Shown: positions 1-7,149, counted from the stretch's first letter. The stretch: 17,302 nucleotides of DNA from JAUVXJ01 sp034430275 (GCA_034430275.1 DAOUEW010000251.1:1-17302), one strand, 5' to 3'. Translations and numbers: made by a program. The notes: generated by a model from the letters alone, not told the origin.

Positions 1-2
1 CC

Positions 3-1466
3 TTCGGATTCGGAGTCGTGCTCACCACCCAGAACCCGGTGGACCTGGACTACAAAGGTCTGACCAACGCCGGCACCTGGTTCATCGGTAAACTCCAGAC
101 CGAGCGGGACAAGATGCGCGTGCTGGACGGGCTGGAATCCGCGAGCGTCCAGGCCGGCGGCGCCTTCAAGCGCAAAGAGTTGGATCGTTTCATCTCGGCC
201 CTCGACTCGCGGGTCTTCCTGCTCCACAACGTACACGAAGATCATCCCGTCATCTTCCAAACGCGATGGGCCATGAGCTACCTGCGCGGTCCCCTGACCC
301 GCACGCAGGTGCGGGAATTGATGGCCGACCAGCAATCGACCGTCGCGCCCAGCGCTCCTGCGGCTCGCCGACGACCGGCAGTGGCGAAAGACGTGGCACC
401 AGCGGCAGCGGAGGCTACTGAGGCGGGTGCCGACCTGCCCACGGGCTACAGTAGCACCCCACCCTCCTTGGCTCCGGACATGTCTCAGGTCTTCCTGCCT
501 CCGCGCCTCCGGAAGAAGGAGGCCCTATCGCAACTGGAGGAGGAAGTGGAAAAGGCCGTGGAGCCGAAGGAGAGCACCATCGTCTACGAGCCGTGTCTCC
601 TCGCTTTGGGCGCGGTAAGCTTCCTCGACCGGAAACTCAAGGTCGACGAGGAAAAGGCTGTCGGCCTCCTCCTGCGGCCCGAGAATCTGGGTGCAGCCAT
701 CTCCTGGGCGGACGCCGATGCGGTTGACCTCGACCCGAGGGATCTCGAGGACGAGGCAGAACCTGACGCCCTCTTCGGGGCGGTCCCGCCAGAACTCAGC
801 ACGGCCTCGAAGCTCAAGGGGATGGAGAAGGACTTCATTGATCATCTGTACAACAACGAGCAGCTCGACCTCTACTACAATCCATCGCTGAAGCTGTACA
901 GCAAGCCCGGGGAATCCGAGCGGGATTTCAAGGTCCGGGCGCAGCAAGTAGCCCGCGAGGCACGCGACGCCGAGGTGGACAAGCTGCGAGAGAAGTACCA
1001 GAAGAAGCTCGACAAGCTAGAGGCCAGCCGGGACCGGGAGGAACAGGAGTTGGCCGAGGACCGCGCCGACTACGAAGGCCGCAAGCGCGAGGAGCTGCTC
1101 TCGGCAGGGGAGACGGTGGTGGGTATGTTGGGCATCTTCGGCCGACGCTCATCGAGAGGCCTCTCCACCGCCGCCCGCAAGCGCAGGCTGACCACCAAGG
1201 CCCTGGCCGACGCGCAGGAGTCGGAAGAAGAGATCAAACGCCTCGAGGGTGAGATCGAGCAGATGACCAAGGAGATGGAGCGGGAGACCCAGGAGCTGGC
1301 CGACGAGTGGACCGACGTGGCCGAGGAGGTCGAGGTCTACTCGCTCAAGCCCCGCCGGAAAGACGTCAAGGCAGAGCTCGTGACCCTGGCCTGGGCACCC
1401 TTCTGGGAGATCAGCTACAGTTCTGCACGGGGCAAGGTCGCCCACAGCCGCGTGCCGGCCTACTAA
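3..1466 (+). CDS. HerA/DUF87-like ATPase, C-terminal part (5'-truncated by window edge)
   Basis: The reading frame is already open at base 3, so the gene begins outside the window and the GTG at 18 is not the start; 487 residues are visible. The first residues (FGFGVVLTTQNPVDLDYKGL, then NAGTWFIGKLQTERDK) match the conserved end of the RecA-like core of HerA/FtsK-type ATP-binding proteins, where the Q-N-P-V-D stretch follows the last core strand. The Walker A and B motifs must lie upstream. After residue about 100 comes an Ala/Pro-rich linker, then two charged coiled-coil stretches (about 302-367 and 398-439). The protein ends in a compact domain with KPRRKDV and WAPFW. Family members are hexameric DNA translocases or pumps; the substrate here cannot be told. 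The stop is followed after 3 nt by a hairpin repeat. Degenerate copies of this gene's tail recur at 5284-5952 and about 7418-7630. Confidence 0.8.
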   Translation, partial: FGFGVVLTTQNPVDLDYKGLTNAGTWFIGKLQTERDKMRVLDGLESASVQAGGAFKRKELDRFISALDSRVFLLHNVHEDHPVIFQTRWAMSYLRGPLTRTQVRELMADQQSTVAPSAPAARRRPAVAKDVAPAAAEATEAGADLPTGYSSTPPSLAPDMSQVFLPPRLRKKEALSQLEEEVEKAVEPKESTIVYEPCLLALGAVSFLDRKLKVDEEKAVGLLLRPENLGAAISWADADAVDLDPRDLEDEAEPDALFGAVPPELSTASKLKGMEKDFIDHLYNNEQLDLYYNPSLKLYSKPGESERDFKVRAQQVAREARDAEVDKLREKYQKKLDKLEASRDREEQELAEDRADYEGRKREELLSAGETVVGMLGIFGRRSSRGLSTAARKRRLTTKALADAQESEEEIKRLEGEIEQMTKEMERETQELADEWTDVAEEVEVYSLKPRRKDVKAELVTLAWAPFWEISYSSARGKVAHSRVPAY

Positions 1467-1469
1467 GGA

Positions 1470-1502
1470 AACCTCCCGAAGATTCAGCACCTTCGCGAGG
1501 TT
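1470..1502. repeat. Palindromic AACCTCCCGAAG repeat, copy 1
   Basis: The arms AACCTCCCGAAG (1470-1481) and CTTCGCGAGGTT (1491-1502) pair at 11 of 12 positions around a 9-nt loop. The repeat starts 3 nt after the HerA-like stop codon. No T-run follows, so it may be a processing or termination hairpin or a REP-like element. The same palindrome recurs at 8772-8804 (perfect), 9199-9231 and 11872-11905. Confidence 0.6.
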
Positions 1503-1787
1503 CAGCATGAGGCGGGACTCTGAACGACATCTAGAAAGCGCCTTTTCTCGAAGCCATCCGCTTTCTGTTGCGACTCCCGCGTTAGCTCAGGCTCTTGCTG
1601 AGACGCTGCCCAATCAAAACCGCGGCCGCGCATCCCGAACAATTCATCCAGCAATGGATCTTTCGGTTGATCTTCGCTCTCCCTCTCCGGCTACTCCCCG
1701 GGTAGGTACCAGTCCCCATCCGCAAACCAGACCCTGCCTCCGCCCGCTCTGGCAAGAGCGCGGGCCACATCCTGAGCGGGAGCAACC
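1503..1787. other. Non-coding stretch, no gene recognised
   Basis: Open frames exist on both strands here, but their translations are Arg/Pro/Ser-rich, resemble no family I know and have no convincing ribosome binding site. The stretch ends in a 31-bp sequence (1759-1789) that is repeated exactly at 6467-6497. Confidence 0.5.
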
Positions 1788-1789
1788 AG
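1759..1789. repeat. 31-bp exact dispersed repeat, copy 1
   Basis: Bases 1759-1789 (beginning CGCGGGCCACATCCTGAG) are identical to 6467-6497, in the same orientation on the + strand. The flanks of the two copies differ. Copy 1 ends one or two bases before homology to the RNB exoribonuclease tail begins, so it marks a rearrangement junction. Confidence 0.75.
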
Positions 1790-2126
1790 GGGCCGAGCTG
1801 CCCCGAATAGCTATTCTGAACTGGGCGTGCTGGCGCAGCACTTTGCCGCGCAGCAGGATGCCGCTAACAAAGTCGAACGTCAGGTCGGCAAATCGGCGGC
1901 GGCGCTGCTGCTTGAATCGAAAATCGGCCAGCAGTCTGACGCTATTGTTACGGGTGCGTCGGATAAAGGCACCTGGGCCAGGCTGCTTAGCATTCCGGTT
2001 GAGGGCAAGGTGGTGCAGGGGGTTGGAGGCCTGGATGTAGACGATCGAGTGCGGGTGCAACTGATATCTATACACGTCGAGAGGGGGTATATTGGCTTCA
2101 GGAAGGTTACTCCCTCAAGGTATTGA
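1788..2126 (+). pseudogene. RNB-family exoribonuclease C-terminal fragment, copy 1
   Basis: Translated from about 1791 this frame gives GRAAPNSYSELGVLAQHF, followed by AANKVERQVGKSAAALLLES and a VRVQL...RGYIGF end. That is the C-terminal part of an RNase II/R (RNB) type enzyme, including the small beta domain after the catalytic barrel. All catalytic aspartates lie in the missing upstream part, so the fragment cannot be an active nuclease. It aligns over its whole length with the longer fragment at 4222-4674 (residues GRAAPYNYDELRALAKHF there), and the two copies flank the GTPase gene. A GTG at 1827 could start a 99-residue product, but I see no good ribosome binding site. Confidence is high for the family and moderate for pseudogene status. 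Confidence 0.75.
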
Positions 2127-2179
2127 TGCTGTAGCTTAATGCCTTCTATGTTCCGAACTCGGGAAACCCGTCATAGCCG

Positions 2180-2208
2180 TTGAAAGCGACCCGGAAGCGA
2201 GATATAAT
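2180..2208 (+). promoter_or_regulatory. Sigma-70 type promoter of the dynamin-like GTPase gene
   Basis: TTGAAA (2180-2185) and a perfect TATAAT (2203-2208) are separated by exactly 17 nt. Transcription would start near 2215, about 28 nt upstream of the chosen start codon. The in-frame TTG at 2180 is therefore part of the -35 box and not an initiation codon. Confidence 0.75.
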
Positions 2209-2242
2209 CTTCGTATCCTCAAGGACCCAAGAGGAGATGCCC

Positions 2243-3988
2243 ATGCTGCAATCCATGCTGACCGAACTGCAGGCAAAGTTGCTGCGCGACGAAAAAGAGA
2301 CATTGGCCGACATCCGGCTGGCGCTATCGGAGCTTGATGTGCCGCGCGAGGCGTTGGACACGCTGCAACAAGCCATTGTGCAATTGGATGAACTCTTTTT
2401 GCTTGTGGTCGTGGGCGAGTTCAACGCAGGCAAGTCCGCGCTGATCAACGCGCTGCTGGGCGCAAAGGTCTTGCCCGAAGGCGTGACCCCCACAACCTCT
2501 CGTGTGACGCTGGTCAAGTGGGGCGAGCAGGTCGGGGAGCAAATTATGGATCAGAGTTTCGCGATCTACAAGCACCCGCTGCCTTTGTTGCACGAGCTCA
2601 ACATCGTAGACACGCCCGGCACGAATGCCGTCCTCCGCCATCACGAGCGCCTGACCGACGAATTTGTGCCACGGAGTGACCTGGTGCTGTTCGTCACCTC
2701 GGCGGAGCGCCCGATGGCCGAAAGCGAACGTCAATTCCTGGAACGCATTCGGGTGTGGGGCAAAAAAGTGGTCGTGGTGCTCAACAAGATTGATATTCTG
2801 CAAGACCAGGTTGCCCAAAGCGAAGTCTGTGATTTTGTGCTCCAATACGTTGTAAAGGAGTTGGGCTTTGCGCCCGAGTTCTTTCCGGTCTCGGCGCGGC
2901 TGGCTCAAGCGGCCCAGGACGAGCCTGATCCTGGCCAGAGCGCGCAGTTGCGTAAGGCCAGTCGCCTGGACACGCTGGCAGACTATATCCACTTTACACT
3001 GGACGACGCAGCACGACTGCGACTCAAGTTCGCCAGTCCCCTGGGCGTGGCCGGGCACATCGTCGACCAAGCTCAGTCTGTCCTGTCTGAGCAGGCCAGC
3101 GACTTGAATGAAGACAAGGAGGCGGTCAGCGCGGTCGAGTCTATCATCGCCGCTTATGATCAGGAATTGCGCAACGAGCTTGGCCCGCGGCTAGCCGAAG
3201 TTGAGAATGTCCTGAGCCGACTCCAAGCGCGCGGCCTCGACTTTTTCGACAACACGCTCCGCCTGACCAAGATAGCCGATCTGATGCGCGGCGACCGGGT
3301 GCGCGCGCAGTTCGAAAAGCAGGTATTGGCCGACGTGCCGCAGCAGATCGAGGAACGCGTGCGGCGTCTGATTGACTGGCTGGTCGACAAGGATTTTCGC
3401 CAGTGGCAGCAGGTGATGACCCACTTGCAGTGGCGACGGGCGCACTATGCCGATCAGATAGTCGGGGCAGGGGCAACACCGCTGGACGCGCGCCGGCGCG
3501 CGCTCATCGAATCGGTGGGCACAACCGCGCAGACAATCGTCGAGACTTACGATCACAACCAGGAAGGCAGCGAATTGGCAGCGCAAGTCGAAAAGGCCGT
3601 AGCGCAGGTTGCGCTCATCGAAGCGGGCGCTGTTGGCCTGGGAGCGCTGGTCGCGTTCGTCATCACCTCACGTGTCCTTGACATCACCGGCATATTGTCG
3701 GCCGGCGTCCTGGCGATTGTCGGCTTTTTCGTCATCCCTTACAAGCGCAAGGAAGCCAAGGAACGCTTCAGGGGAAGGATGGAAACCCTGCGCGAGAGAC
3801 TGTTGACTGCGTTGACCACGCAGTTTGACCAGGAAGCCGAGAATGGCGTCACGCGAATGAAAGAAGGCGTTGCGCCTTACACGCGCTTTGTGCATGGCGA
3901 ACTCGAGCGAGTGGACAAAGGGCTGCGCCAGATTGATGAACTGCGCCAACGCATCTCGGAGTTGAGCGCCAGAGTGGATCGTACTTAA
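2243..3988 (+). CDS. Bacterial dynamin-like GTPase
   Basis: A 581-residue large GTPase of the dynamin superfamily, which remodels or fuses membranes by GTP-driven assembly. From ATG 2243 the motifs are: G1 P-loop GEFNAGKS (58-65), G2 within TPTTS (82-86), G3 DTPG (123-126) and G4 NKID (181-184). A long helical middle region follows. A hydrophobic hairpin at about 450-495 (LGALVAFVITS, then GVLAIVGFFVIPYKRKE) is the likely membrane-insertion paddle, and a charged coiled-coil tail ends the protein. The start was chosen because GAGGAG (2231-2236) lies 6 nt before ATG 2243; ATG 2237 directly abuts it. The gene has its own promoter. It is flanked on both sides by tails of an RNB ribonuclease gene, which suggests it arrived with, or was duplicated around, that target. 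Many bacterial dynamin-like proteins work in pairs, but no partner is seen here. Confidence 0.9.
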   Translation: MLQSMLTELQAKLLRDEKETLADIRLALSELDVPREALDTLQQAIVQLDELFLLVVVGEFNAGKSALINALLGAKVLPEGVTPTTSRVTLVKWGEQVGEQIMDQSFAIYKHPLPLLHELNIVDTPGTNAVLRHHERLTDEFVPRSDLVLFVTSAERPMAESERQFLERIRVWGKKVVVVLNKIDILQDQVAQSEVCDFVLQYVVKELGFAPEFFPVSARLAQAAQDEPDPGQSAQLRKASRLDTLADYIHFTLDDAARLRLKFASPLGVAGHIVDQAQSVLSEQASDLNEDKEAVSAVESIIAAYDQELRNELGPRLAEVENVLSRLQARGLDFFDNTLRLTKIADLMRGDRVRAQFEKQVLADVPQQIEERVRRLIDWLVDKDFRQWQQVMTHLQWRRAHYADQIVGAGATPLDARRRALIESVGTTAQTIVETYDHNQEGSELAAQVEKAVAQVALIEAGAVGLGALVAFVITSRVLDITGILSAGVLAIVGFFVIPYKRKEAKERFRGRMETLRERLLTALTTQFDQEAENGVTRMKEGVAPYTRFVHGELERVDKGLRQIDELRQRISELSARVDRT

Positions 3989-4221
3989 TCGCCCCAAGCA
4001 CAATATCATCAGGCCGGTGACATCGTCCCGATGCGCGCTATGGGCGAGTTCAGGCAGCAGCAAAATCACTTGCCGAAACGGCCCGAGGTTTGAAAACAAC
4101 CCTCGCCCGGTCAAATCCATAGGCGAACATGCGTGAGACTGGCGCACGAGGGCCTCGAAGAATCTACTGCGTGCCTTGTTGCTGATGACGGCGAATTGTT
4201 GCGGCGCTGGCCCTTTGGTCG
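3989..4221. other. Intergenic stretch, no gene recognised
   Basis: No convincing reading frame or terminator follows the GTPase stop. A minus-strand frame across 3668-4147 mostly overlaps the GTPase gene and looks like an antisense shadow. A + frame around 4143-4215 looks weakly protein-like but matches nothing I recognise. Homology to the RNB enzyme begins at about 4222. Confidence 0.4.
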
Positions 4222-4674
4222 ATGTTGCACCCAGGGCACTTTGGTCTCGCGGTCAAGGACTATACCCATTCCACCGCCCCTAATCGTCGCTATCCCCATC
4301 TGATCACCCAACGCTTGTTGAAAGCTGCCATTGAAGGCCGAGCTGCGCCGTATAACTATGATGAACTGCGCGCCCTGGCGAAACACTTCACCGAAGCAGA
4401 GCATGCTGCCAACAAGGTCGAACGTCAGGTCGGCAAATCCGCTGCCGCGCTTCTGCTTGAATCGAGAATCGGGGAGCAGTTTGATTCGATAGTCACCGGC
4501 GCTTCGTCGAGGGGCACCTGGGTTCGGCTTCTCAATGTGCCTGTTGAAGGCAAATTGGTGCAGGGGTTGAGTGGCCTGGATGTCGGCGACCGGGTGCGCG
4601 TGCAGTTGATTGATACAAACGTTGAGCGGGGTTACATTGATTTCAAGCAAGTCGGTTCATCCAGACATGGATAG
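4222..4674 (+). pseudogene. RNB-family exoribonuclease C-terminal fragment, copy 2
   Basis: The frame opens with PGHFGLAVKDYTHSTAPNRR, the conserved end of the RNB catalytic barrel (the T-x-P-x-R-(R/K)-Y segment of RNase II and R). It continues through the KVERQVGKSAAALLLES helix and a GDRVRVQL ... RGYIDF beta domain. Only about the last 150 residues of the enzyme remain. The acidic metal-binding residues and N-terminal RNA-binding domains are absent, so activity is not expected, although an ATG is present at 4222 and the frame is intact. Copy 1 (1788-2126) is shorter and shares all its content with this one. The fragment ends 10 nt before the eRF1-like gene, so it may originally have stood directly upstream of it. 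Confidence 0.78.
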
Positions 4675-4684
4675 GAACAGCTCT

Positions 4685-5470
4685 ATGAACACGGGAATCG
4701 ACTTGTGGATTGACCACCGGAAGGCTGTGATTGTGATTGTCAGCGATGAAGGTCAAGTAGTCAGGGAAATCACCTCCCACATGGAAAGGCATACCCGGTT
4801 TTCCAGCGGCGGATCCGAGGATGGCTCGTCGGAGGACGTGCGCGATCGGCAGTTTGGGAACTACCTCAACGACTACTACGATAGAGTCATCGCCGCTATT
4901 CGTGACGGAGATTCTATTGGGATATTCGGTCCTGGTGAGGCCAAGGGCGAGCTCGAAAAGCGTCTTGAGAGTGAAGGACTCAAGGGACATATCGTTGGTA
5001 TCGAAACCCCTGACAAGATGACGGATCGCCAGATCGCAGCGAGAGTTGGACAGCGGTTACTGGCCTGCGGTGCAAGACCGCCAAGACAGGACTATGCAAA
5101 TGAAACCTTCGCCAGCCTCTTACGTAGTACACCGCCACAAACAGGGCAACAGGACGCCCACGGAACTCTGGCGACTTATTGGAGCCTCCCGCCTGAGCAA
5201 CTCCTTTCCGCACTGCACACCACTGGAAGCGGCCTCAACCCAGCGGACATCGAGCCGGACGAGGTCCAGATGGGCATGCCGGTGGAGATGGTGACGCGGC
5301 GGTTGAACTGGACCCCAGGGACCTGGAGAGTGAACCGGAGGCCGAGGCCCTGTTCGGCGCAGTTCCGTCGGAACTCAGCACCGCCTCCAAGCTCAAAGCC
5401 CTGGAGAAGGATTTCGGGAACTATCTCTTCGATAGCGAGCAACTGGATCTCCTCTATAGCTCGGCGCTGA
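4685..5470 (+). CDS. eRF1-like (baeRF-type) protein with a foreign read-through tail
   Basis: The first about 125 residues from ATG 4685 (TGIDLWIDHRKAVIVIV, later IGIFGPGEAKGELEKRL and GIETPDKMTDRQIAARV) match small bacterial proteins with an eRF1 domain-2/ribonuclease-H-like fold, often called baeRF or 'translational machinery' proteins. Their exact role is unproven, and ribosome-associated activity has been proposed for the group. Homologues normally end just after the MTDRQIAARV helix. Here no stop occurs there. The frame runs on for about 130 residues, first through a stretch resembling the N-terminus of a P-type ATPase (about 5126-5257), then through the HerA tail in the wrong frame, ending at 5470. 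The native domain is complete and could still fold. A weak AGGA lies about 9 nt before the start. Confidence 0.65.
   Translation: MNTGIDLWIDHRKAVIVIVSDEGQVVREITSHMERHTRFSSGGSEDGSSEDVRDRQFGNYLNDYYDRVIAAIRDGDSIGIFGPGEAKGELEKRLESEGLKGHIVGIETPDKMTDRQIAARVGQRLLACGARPPRQDYANETFASLLRSTPPQTGQQDAHGTLATYWSLPPEQLLSALHTTGSGLNPADIEPDEVQMGMPVEMVTRRLNWTPGTWRVNRRPRPCSAQFRRNSAPPPSSKPWRRISGTISSIASNWISSIARR
5126..5257 (+). pseudogene. P-type ATPase N-terminal fragment (MgtA-like), fused in frame
   Basis: Within the read-through tail of the eRF1-like ORF, YWSLPPEQLLSALHTTGSGL (residues about 165-184) resembles the cation-transporter ATPase N-terminal domain. In that domain a W-x-L-x-x-E/D-x-L-L-x-x-L-x-T core is followed by G-L-x-x-x-E-A. 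The R-L-x-x-Y-G-x-N segment expected next is missing, and the DNA switches instead to HerA-tail homology at about 5284. None of the membrane, phosphorylation (DKTG) or nucleotide-binding parts is present. The assignment rests on a short match. Confidence 0.45.
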
Positions 5471-5952
5471 ACCTCTACGGTGAGCCGGGGGAGTCCGAAA
5501 AGGACTTCGCGGTGTGGGCGCAGCAGGCCACTCGCGAACAGTGGGACGCAGAGGTGGACGAACTGCGAGCCAAGTACTAGAAGACGCTGGACCGGTTAAA
5601 GGAGCGCCTGTCCAGAGAGGAGCAGGGACTGGCCAGGGATCGCGCCGACTACGAAGGTCGCAAGCGCGAGGAGTTGCTCTCCGCAGGGGAGACGGTGGTG
5701 GGCATGTTGGGCATCTTCGGCCGTCGCTCATCGAGATGCCTCTCCACCGCCGCCCGCAAGCGCAGGCTGACCACCAAGGCCCTGGCCGACGAGTGGACCG
5801 ACGTGGCGGAGGAGGTTGAGGTCTACTCGCTCAAGCCCCGCCGGAAAGATGTCAAGGTAGAGCTCGTGACCCTGGCCTGGGCACCCTTCTGGGAGATCAG
5901 CTACGGTTCTGCGCGGGGCAAGGTCGCCCACAGCCGCGTGGCGGCCTATTAA
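5284..5952 (+). pseudogene. HerA-like ATPase tail, copy 2 (decayed)
   Basis: Read in the frame of codon 5293, this segment gives DAAVELDPRDLE, EALFGAVPSELSTASKLKAL and so on, closely following residues about 235-487 of the gene at 3-1466 up to SRVAAY and the stop. Two lesions are clear: an amber stop at 5578-5580, where copy 1 has a glutamine codon, and loss of 93 bp of coiled coil exactly between two copies of CTGGCCGACG that copy 1 still has at 1203-1212 and 1296-1305. The upstream border falls inside the eRF1-like read-through ORF, which crosses this DNA in another frame. A TTG at 5674 could still start a 92-residue product (to 5952). The hairpin found after copy 1 is absent here. Confidence 0.85.
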
Positions 5953-6024
5953 GAAGACCTCTTACCTGGCATAAACCCGTCCTGCCATGCTGGCGGAGTG
6001 GGTCCCTGAGTCTCGAGACGGGTA

Positions 6025-6408
6025 CTATTGGCCGAGGATGCCTCCTAGGAGGTCTTCCATACCTGCACCACCGCCCGCAGTCGCGGCGCCGCTGAGCAAC
6101 ATATCAACCGCGCCACCAAGTGGCTCCGGTAGGTTCTTCTTGAGATAGCCGAGCACCACCTCCAGGACCCTCTCGGCCATCTCCTCTGGAAGGCCGGTCT
6201 TCTTGGAGATCAGCTTGACTAAGTCTCCAGTGCTCTTCGCCTTTTTCGCAGCGCTGCTCGCTCTTGTGCCCAACACGTCGCCGATCTGACCGCTAACCGC
6301 AGAGGGTAGCTGTCCCTGGAGAAAGCCAGCTACCATTTCCACGCCCTTCTCGGCCATGTCGTCGGAGAGCCCGGTCTGCTTGGAGACCAGCTTGATGAGT
6401 TCCTCCAT
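6025..6408 (-). CDS. Two-repeat helical protein, DUF2267-like
   Basis: A 127-residue soluble protein built from two copies of an all-helical unit of about 45 residues: MEELIKLVSKQTGLSDDMAE (residues 1-20) and DLVKLISKKTGLPEEMAERV (about 60-79). Each is followed by an amphipathic helix ending in LPSAVSGQ or LPEPLGG. The units are joined by a basic linker (AAKKAKST), and the end is Gly-rich. The pattern 'L-x-x-T-G-L-x-x-x-x-A-x-x-x-x-x-x-V-L-x-x-L-x-x-x-L-P' resembles DUF2267-type proteins, whose function is unknown and which are often found beside stress-response envelope genes. The start at 6408 was chosen over an upstream in-frame ATG at 6513 because AGGGAG sits 6 nt before it and the extra 35 residues are Cys/Arg-rich and repeat-derived. 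Confidence 0.7.
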   Translation of the reverse strand: MEELIKLVSKQTGLSDDMAEKGVEMVAGFLQGQLPSAVSGQIGDVLGTRASSAAKKAKSTGDLVKLISKKTGLPEEMAERVLEVVLGYLKKNLPEPLGGAVDMLLSGAATAGGGAGMEDLLGGILGQ

Positions 6409-6466
6409 CTGTTTCTCCCTTGCCTGTCTATGATGCCAGTGCGAGATACGCAACTCCGACGCGGGA

Positions 6467-6497
6467 CGCGGGCCACATCCTGAGCGGGAGCAACCAG
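6467..6497. repeat. 31-bp exact dispersed repeat, copy 2
   Basis: Identical to 1759-1789. Here it lies in the leader of the DUF2267-like gene, 59 nt upstream of its start codon, and before the stop of the upstream membrane-protein gene. The flanks share nothing with copy 1. Confidence 0.75.
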
Positions 6498-6525
6498 CAG
6501 CATGCAGGCCCACGCTCCCTATCTG

Positions 6526-6702
6526 TCAGAGGCCCTTGAGAAGGGTCGCTAGTACCAGCAGCACAAACGCCGCCGTCACTAGCCAGAAGGCATACCCTGA
6601 TAGCACTGGTATCGTCCCCAAATGTGCCAGGATGCCGACCGCCCCAACGACCACGGCAATCACCCAGGTGATCACCTTAGGAGCACTAAGCCTTATTGAC
6701 AT
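6526..6702 (-). CDS. Small two-helix membrane protein, copy 1
   Basis: A 58-residue protein starting MSIRLSAPKVITWVIAVVVG. It has two hydrophobic helices (about 10-29 and 37-56) joined by the short LAHLGTIPVLSGY turn, and ends FVLLVLATLLKGL. The start is set by AAGGAGG 6 nt upstream. Two paralogues lie upstream on the same strand (6895-7063, broken; 8226-8405, intact); all share S-A-P-K/G-A-P-K, I-T-W, G-I-L and the A-T-L-x-x-G-L end. Short proteins of this type are usually left unannotated. Function is unknown; a stress-related envelope role is suggested only by the GlsB-type neighbour. The leader holds a conserved nested hairpin at 6752-6798. Confidence 0.82.
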   Translation of the reverse strand: MSIRLSAPKVITWVIAVVVGAVGILAHLGTIPVLSGYAFWLVTAAFVLLVLATLLKGL

Positions 6703-6751
6703 TGCGTGCCTCCTTGCTTCCGTTTGCGCTTGTCGCTCTCTTGAACTAACA

Positions 6752-6798
6752 GGTGACTCTCTTGCTCCCGTAGCCTGTGGCTAGTCATAGAGAGCACC
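6752..6798 (-). promoter_or_regulatory. Conserved nested-hairpin leader RNA element, copy 1
   Basis: On the - strand, GGTGCTCTC (6798-6790) pairs with GAGAG-T-CACC (6761-6752; the T at base 6756 is bulged). Inside it TAGC (6783-6780) pairs with GCTA (6774-6771) around a 5-nt loop. The joining segments are 6 nt (TATGAC) and 9 nt (CGGGAGCAA). Both lengths and the GAC and CGGG sequences recur in the two other copies. The element ends 49 nt before the start codon at 6702. I do not recognise the element. Confidence 0.6.
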
Positions 6799-6894
6799 CC
6801 AAGTACCTCTTCTCGCCAATCTCGCACCACAAGGACTTGGAGAAGAGGCGTCTCGGCTAGCCATAACCGTCTCAAACGACGGAGGGATGCGGAA

Positions 6895-7063
6895 CTACAA
6901 GCCGCGCACAAGTGTCGCGATCACGAGCAGTGCCACCCCGCGACGAGTAGCCAAAAGGCAATCTCGGAGATGACCGGAATGACTACCAGAGGCCCAGGAT
7001 CCCCGCTACCCCGAGGATCAAGGCAACGATCCAGGTGATCTGCTTTGGAGCACCGAGTCTCAT
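6895..7063 (-). pseudogene. Small two-helix membrane protein, copy 2 (two frameshifts)
   Basis: From ATG 7063, with AGGAG upstream, the frame reads MRLGAPKQITWIVALILGVA and then hits an early TAG. Adding one base near the GLCLW position restores LVVIPVISEIAFWLLVAG. Adding a second in the run of G's after that restores VALLVIATLVRGL and the stop at 6895. The total length is two bases short of a whole number of codons, which fits two single-base deletions. The promoter also looks decayed (good -35, poor -10), and its leader hairpin has a mismatch, all pointing to real decay more than sequencing error. The second deletion is in a G-run, however, so error is not excluded. Confidence 0.75.
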
Positions 7064-7107
7064 TTGTTCTCTCCTGAGCAGTGTGTGTGGAGATTCTTTA
7101 GTTCGAT

Positions 7108-7149
7108 GACTATCCTGGCCCCGTGGCCGATTGCCAGTCGTAGAGAGTC
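7108..7149 (-). promoter_or_regulatory. Conserved nested-hairpin leader RNA element, copy 2
   Basis: On the - strand GACTCTC (7149-7143) pairs with GATAGTC (7114-7108) at 6 of 7 positions. Inside, TGGC (7136-7133) pairs with GCCA (7127-7124) around a 5-nt loop. The joining segments are TACGAC (6 nt) and CGGGGCCAG (9 nt), the same lengths as in the other copies. The single outer mismatch fits the pseudogene status of the gene downstream. Confidence 0.55.

Noticed and set aside
1503..1787. Possible insertion-sequence remnant between the HerA-like and RNB fragments
   Set aside because: No terminal inverted repeats, target duplication or transposase-like translation could be found.
2180..2242. 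Upstream start (TTG 2180) for the dynamin-like GTPase
   Set aside because: The TTG is part of the -35 box TTGAAA, and TATAAT lies inside the proposed coding extension. The ribosome binding site fits ATG 2243.
6012..6021. GTCTCGAGAC 10-bp palindrome after the DUF2267-like gene
   Set aside because: It is too short, with no loop and no T-run; not convincing as a terminator or operator on its own.
6409..6513. 35-residue N-terminal extension of the DUF2267-like protein
   Set aside because: The extension is translated largely from the 31-bp repeat and is Cys/Arg-rich. A good ribosome binding site precedes ATG 6408, where family-like sequence begins.
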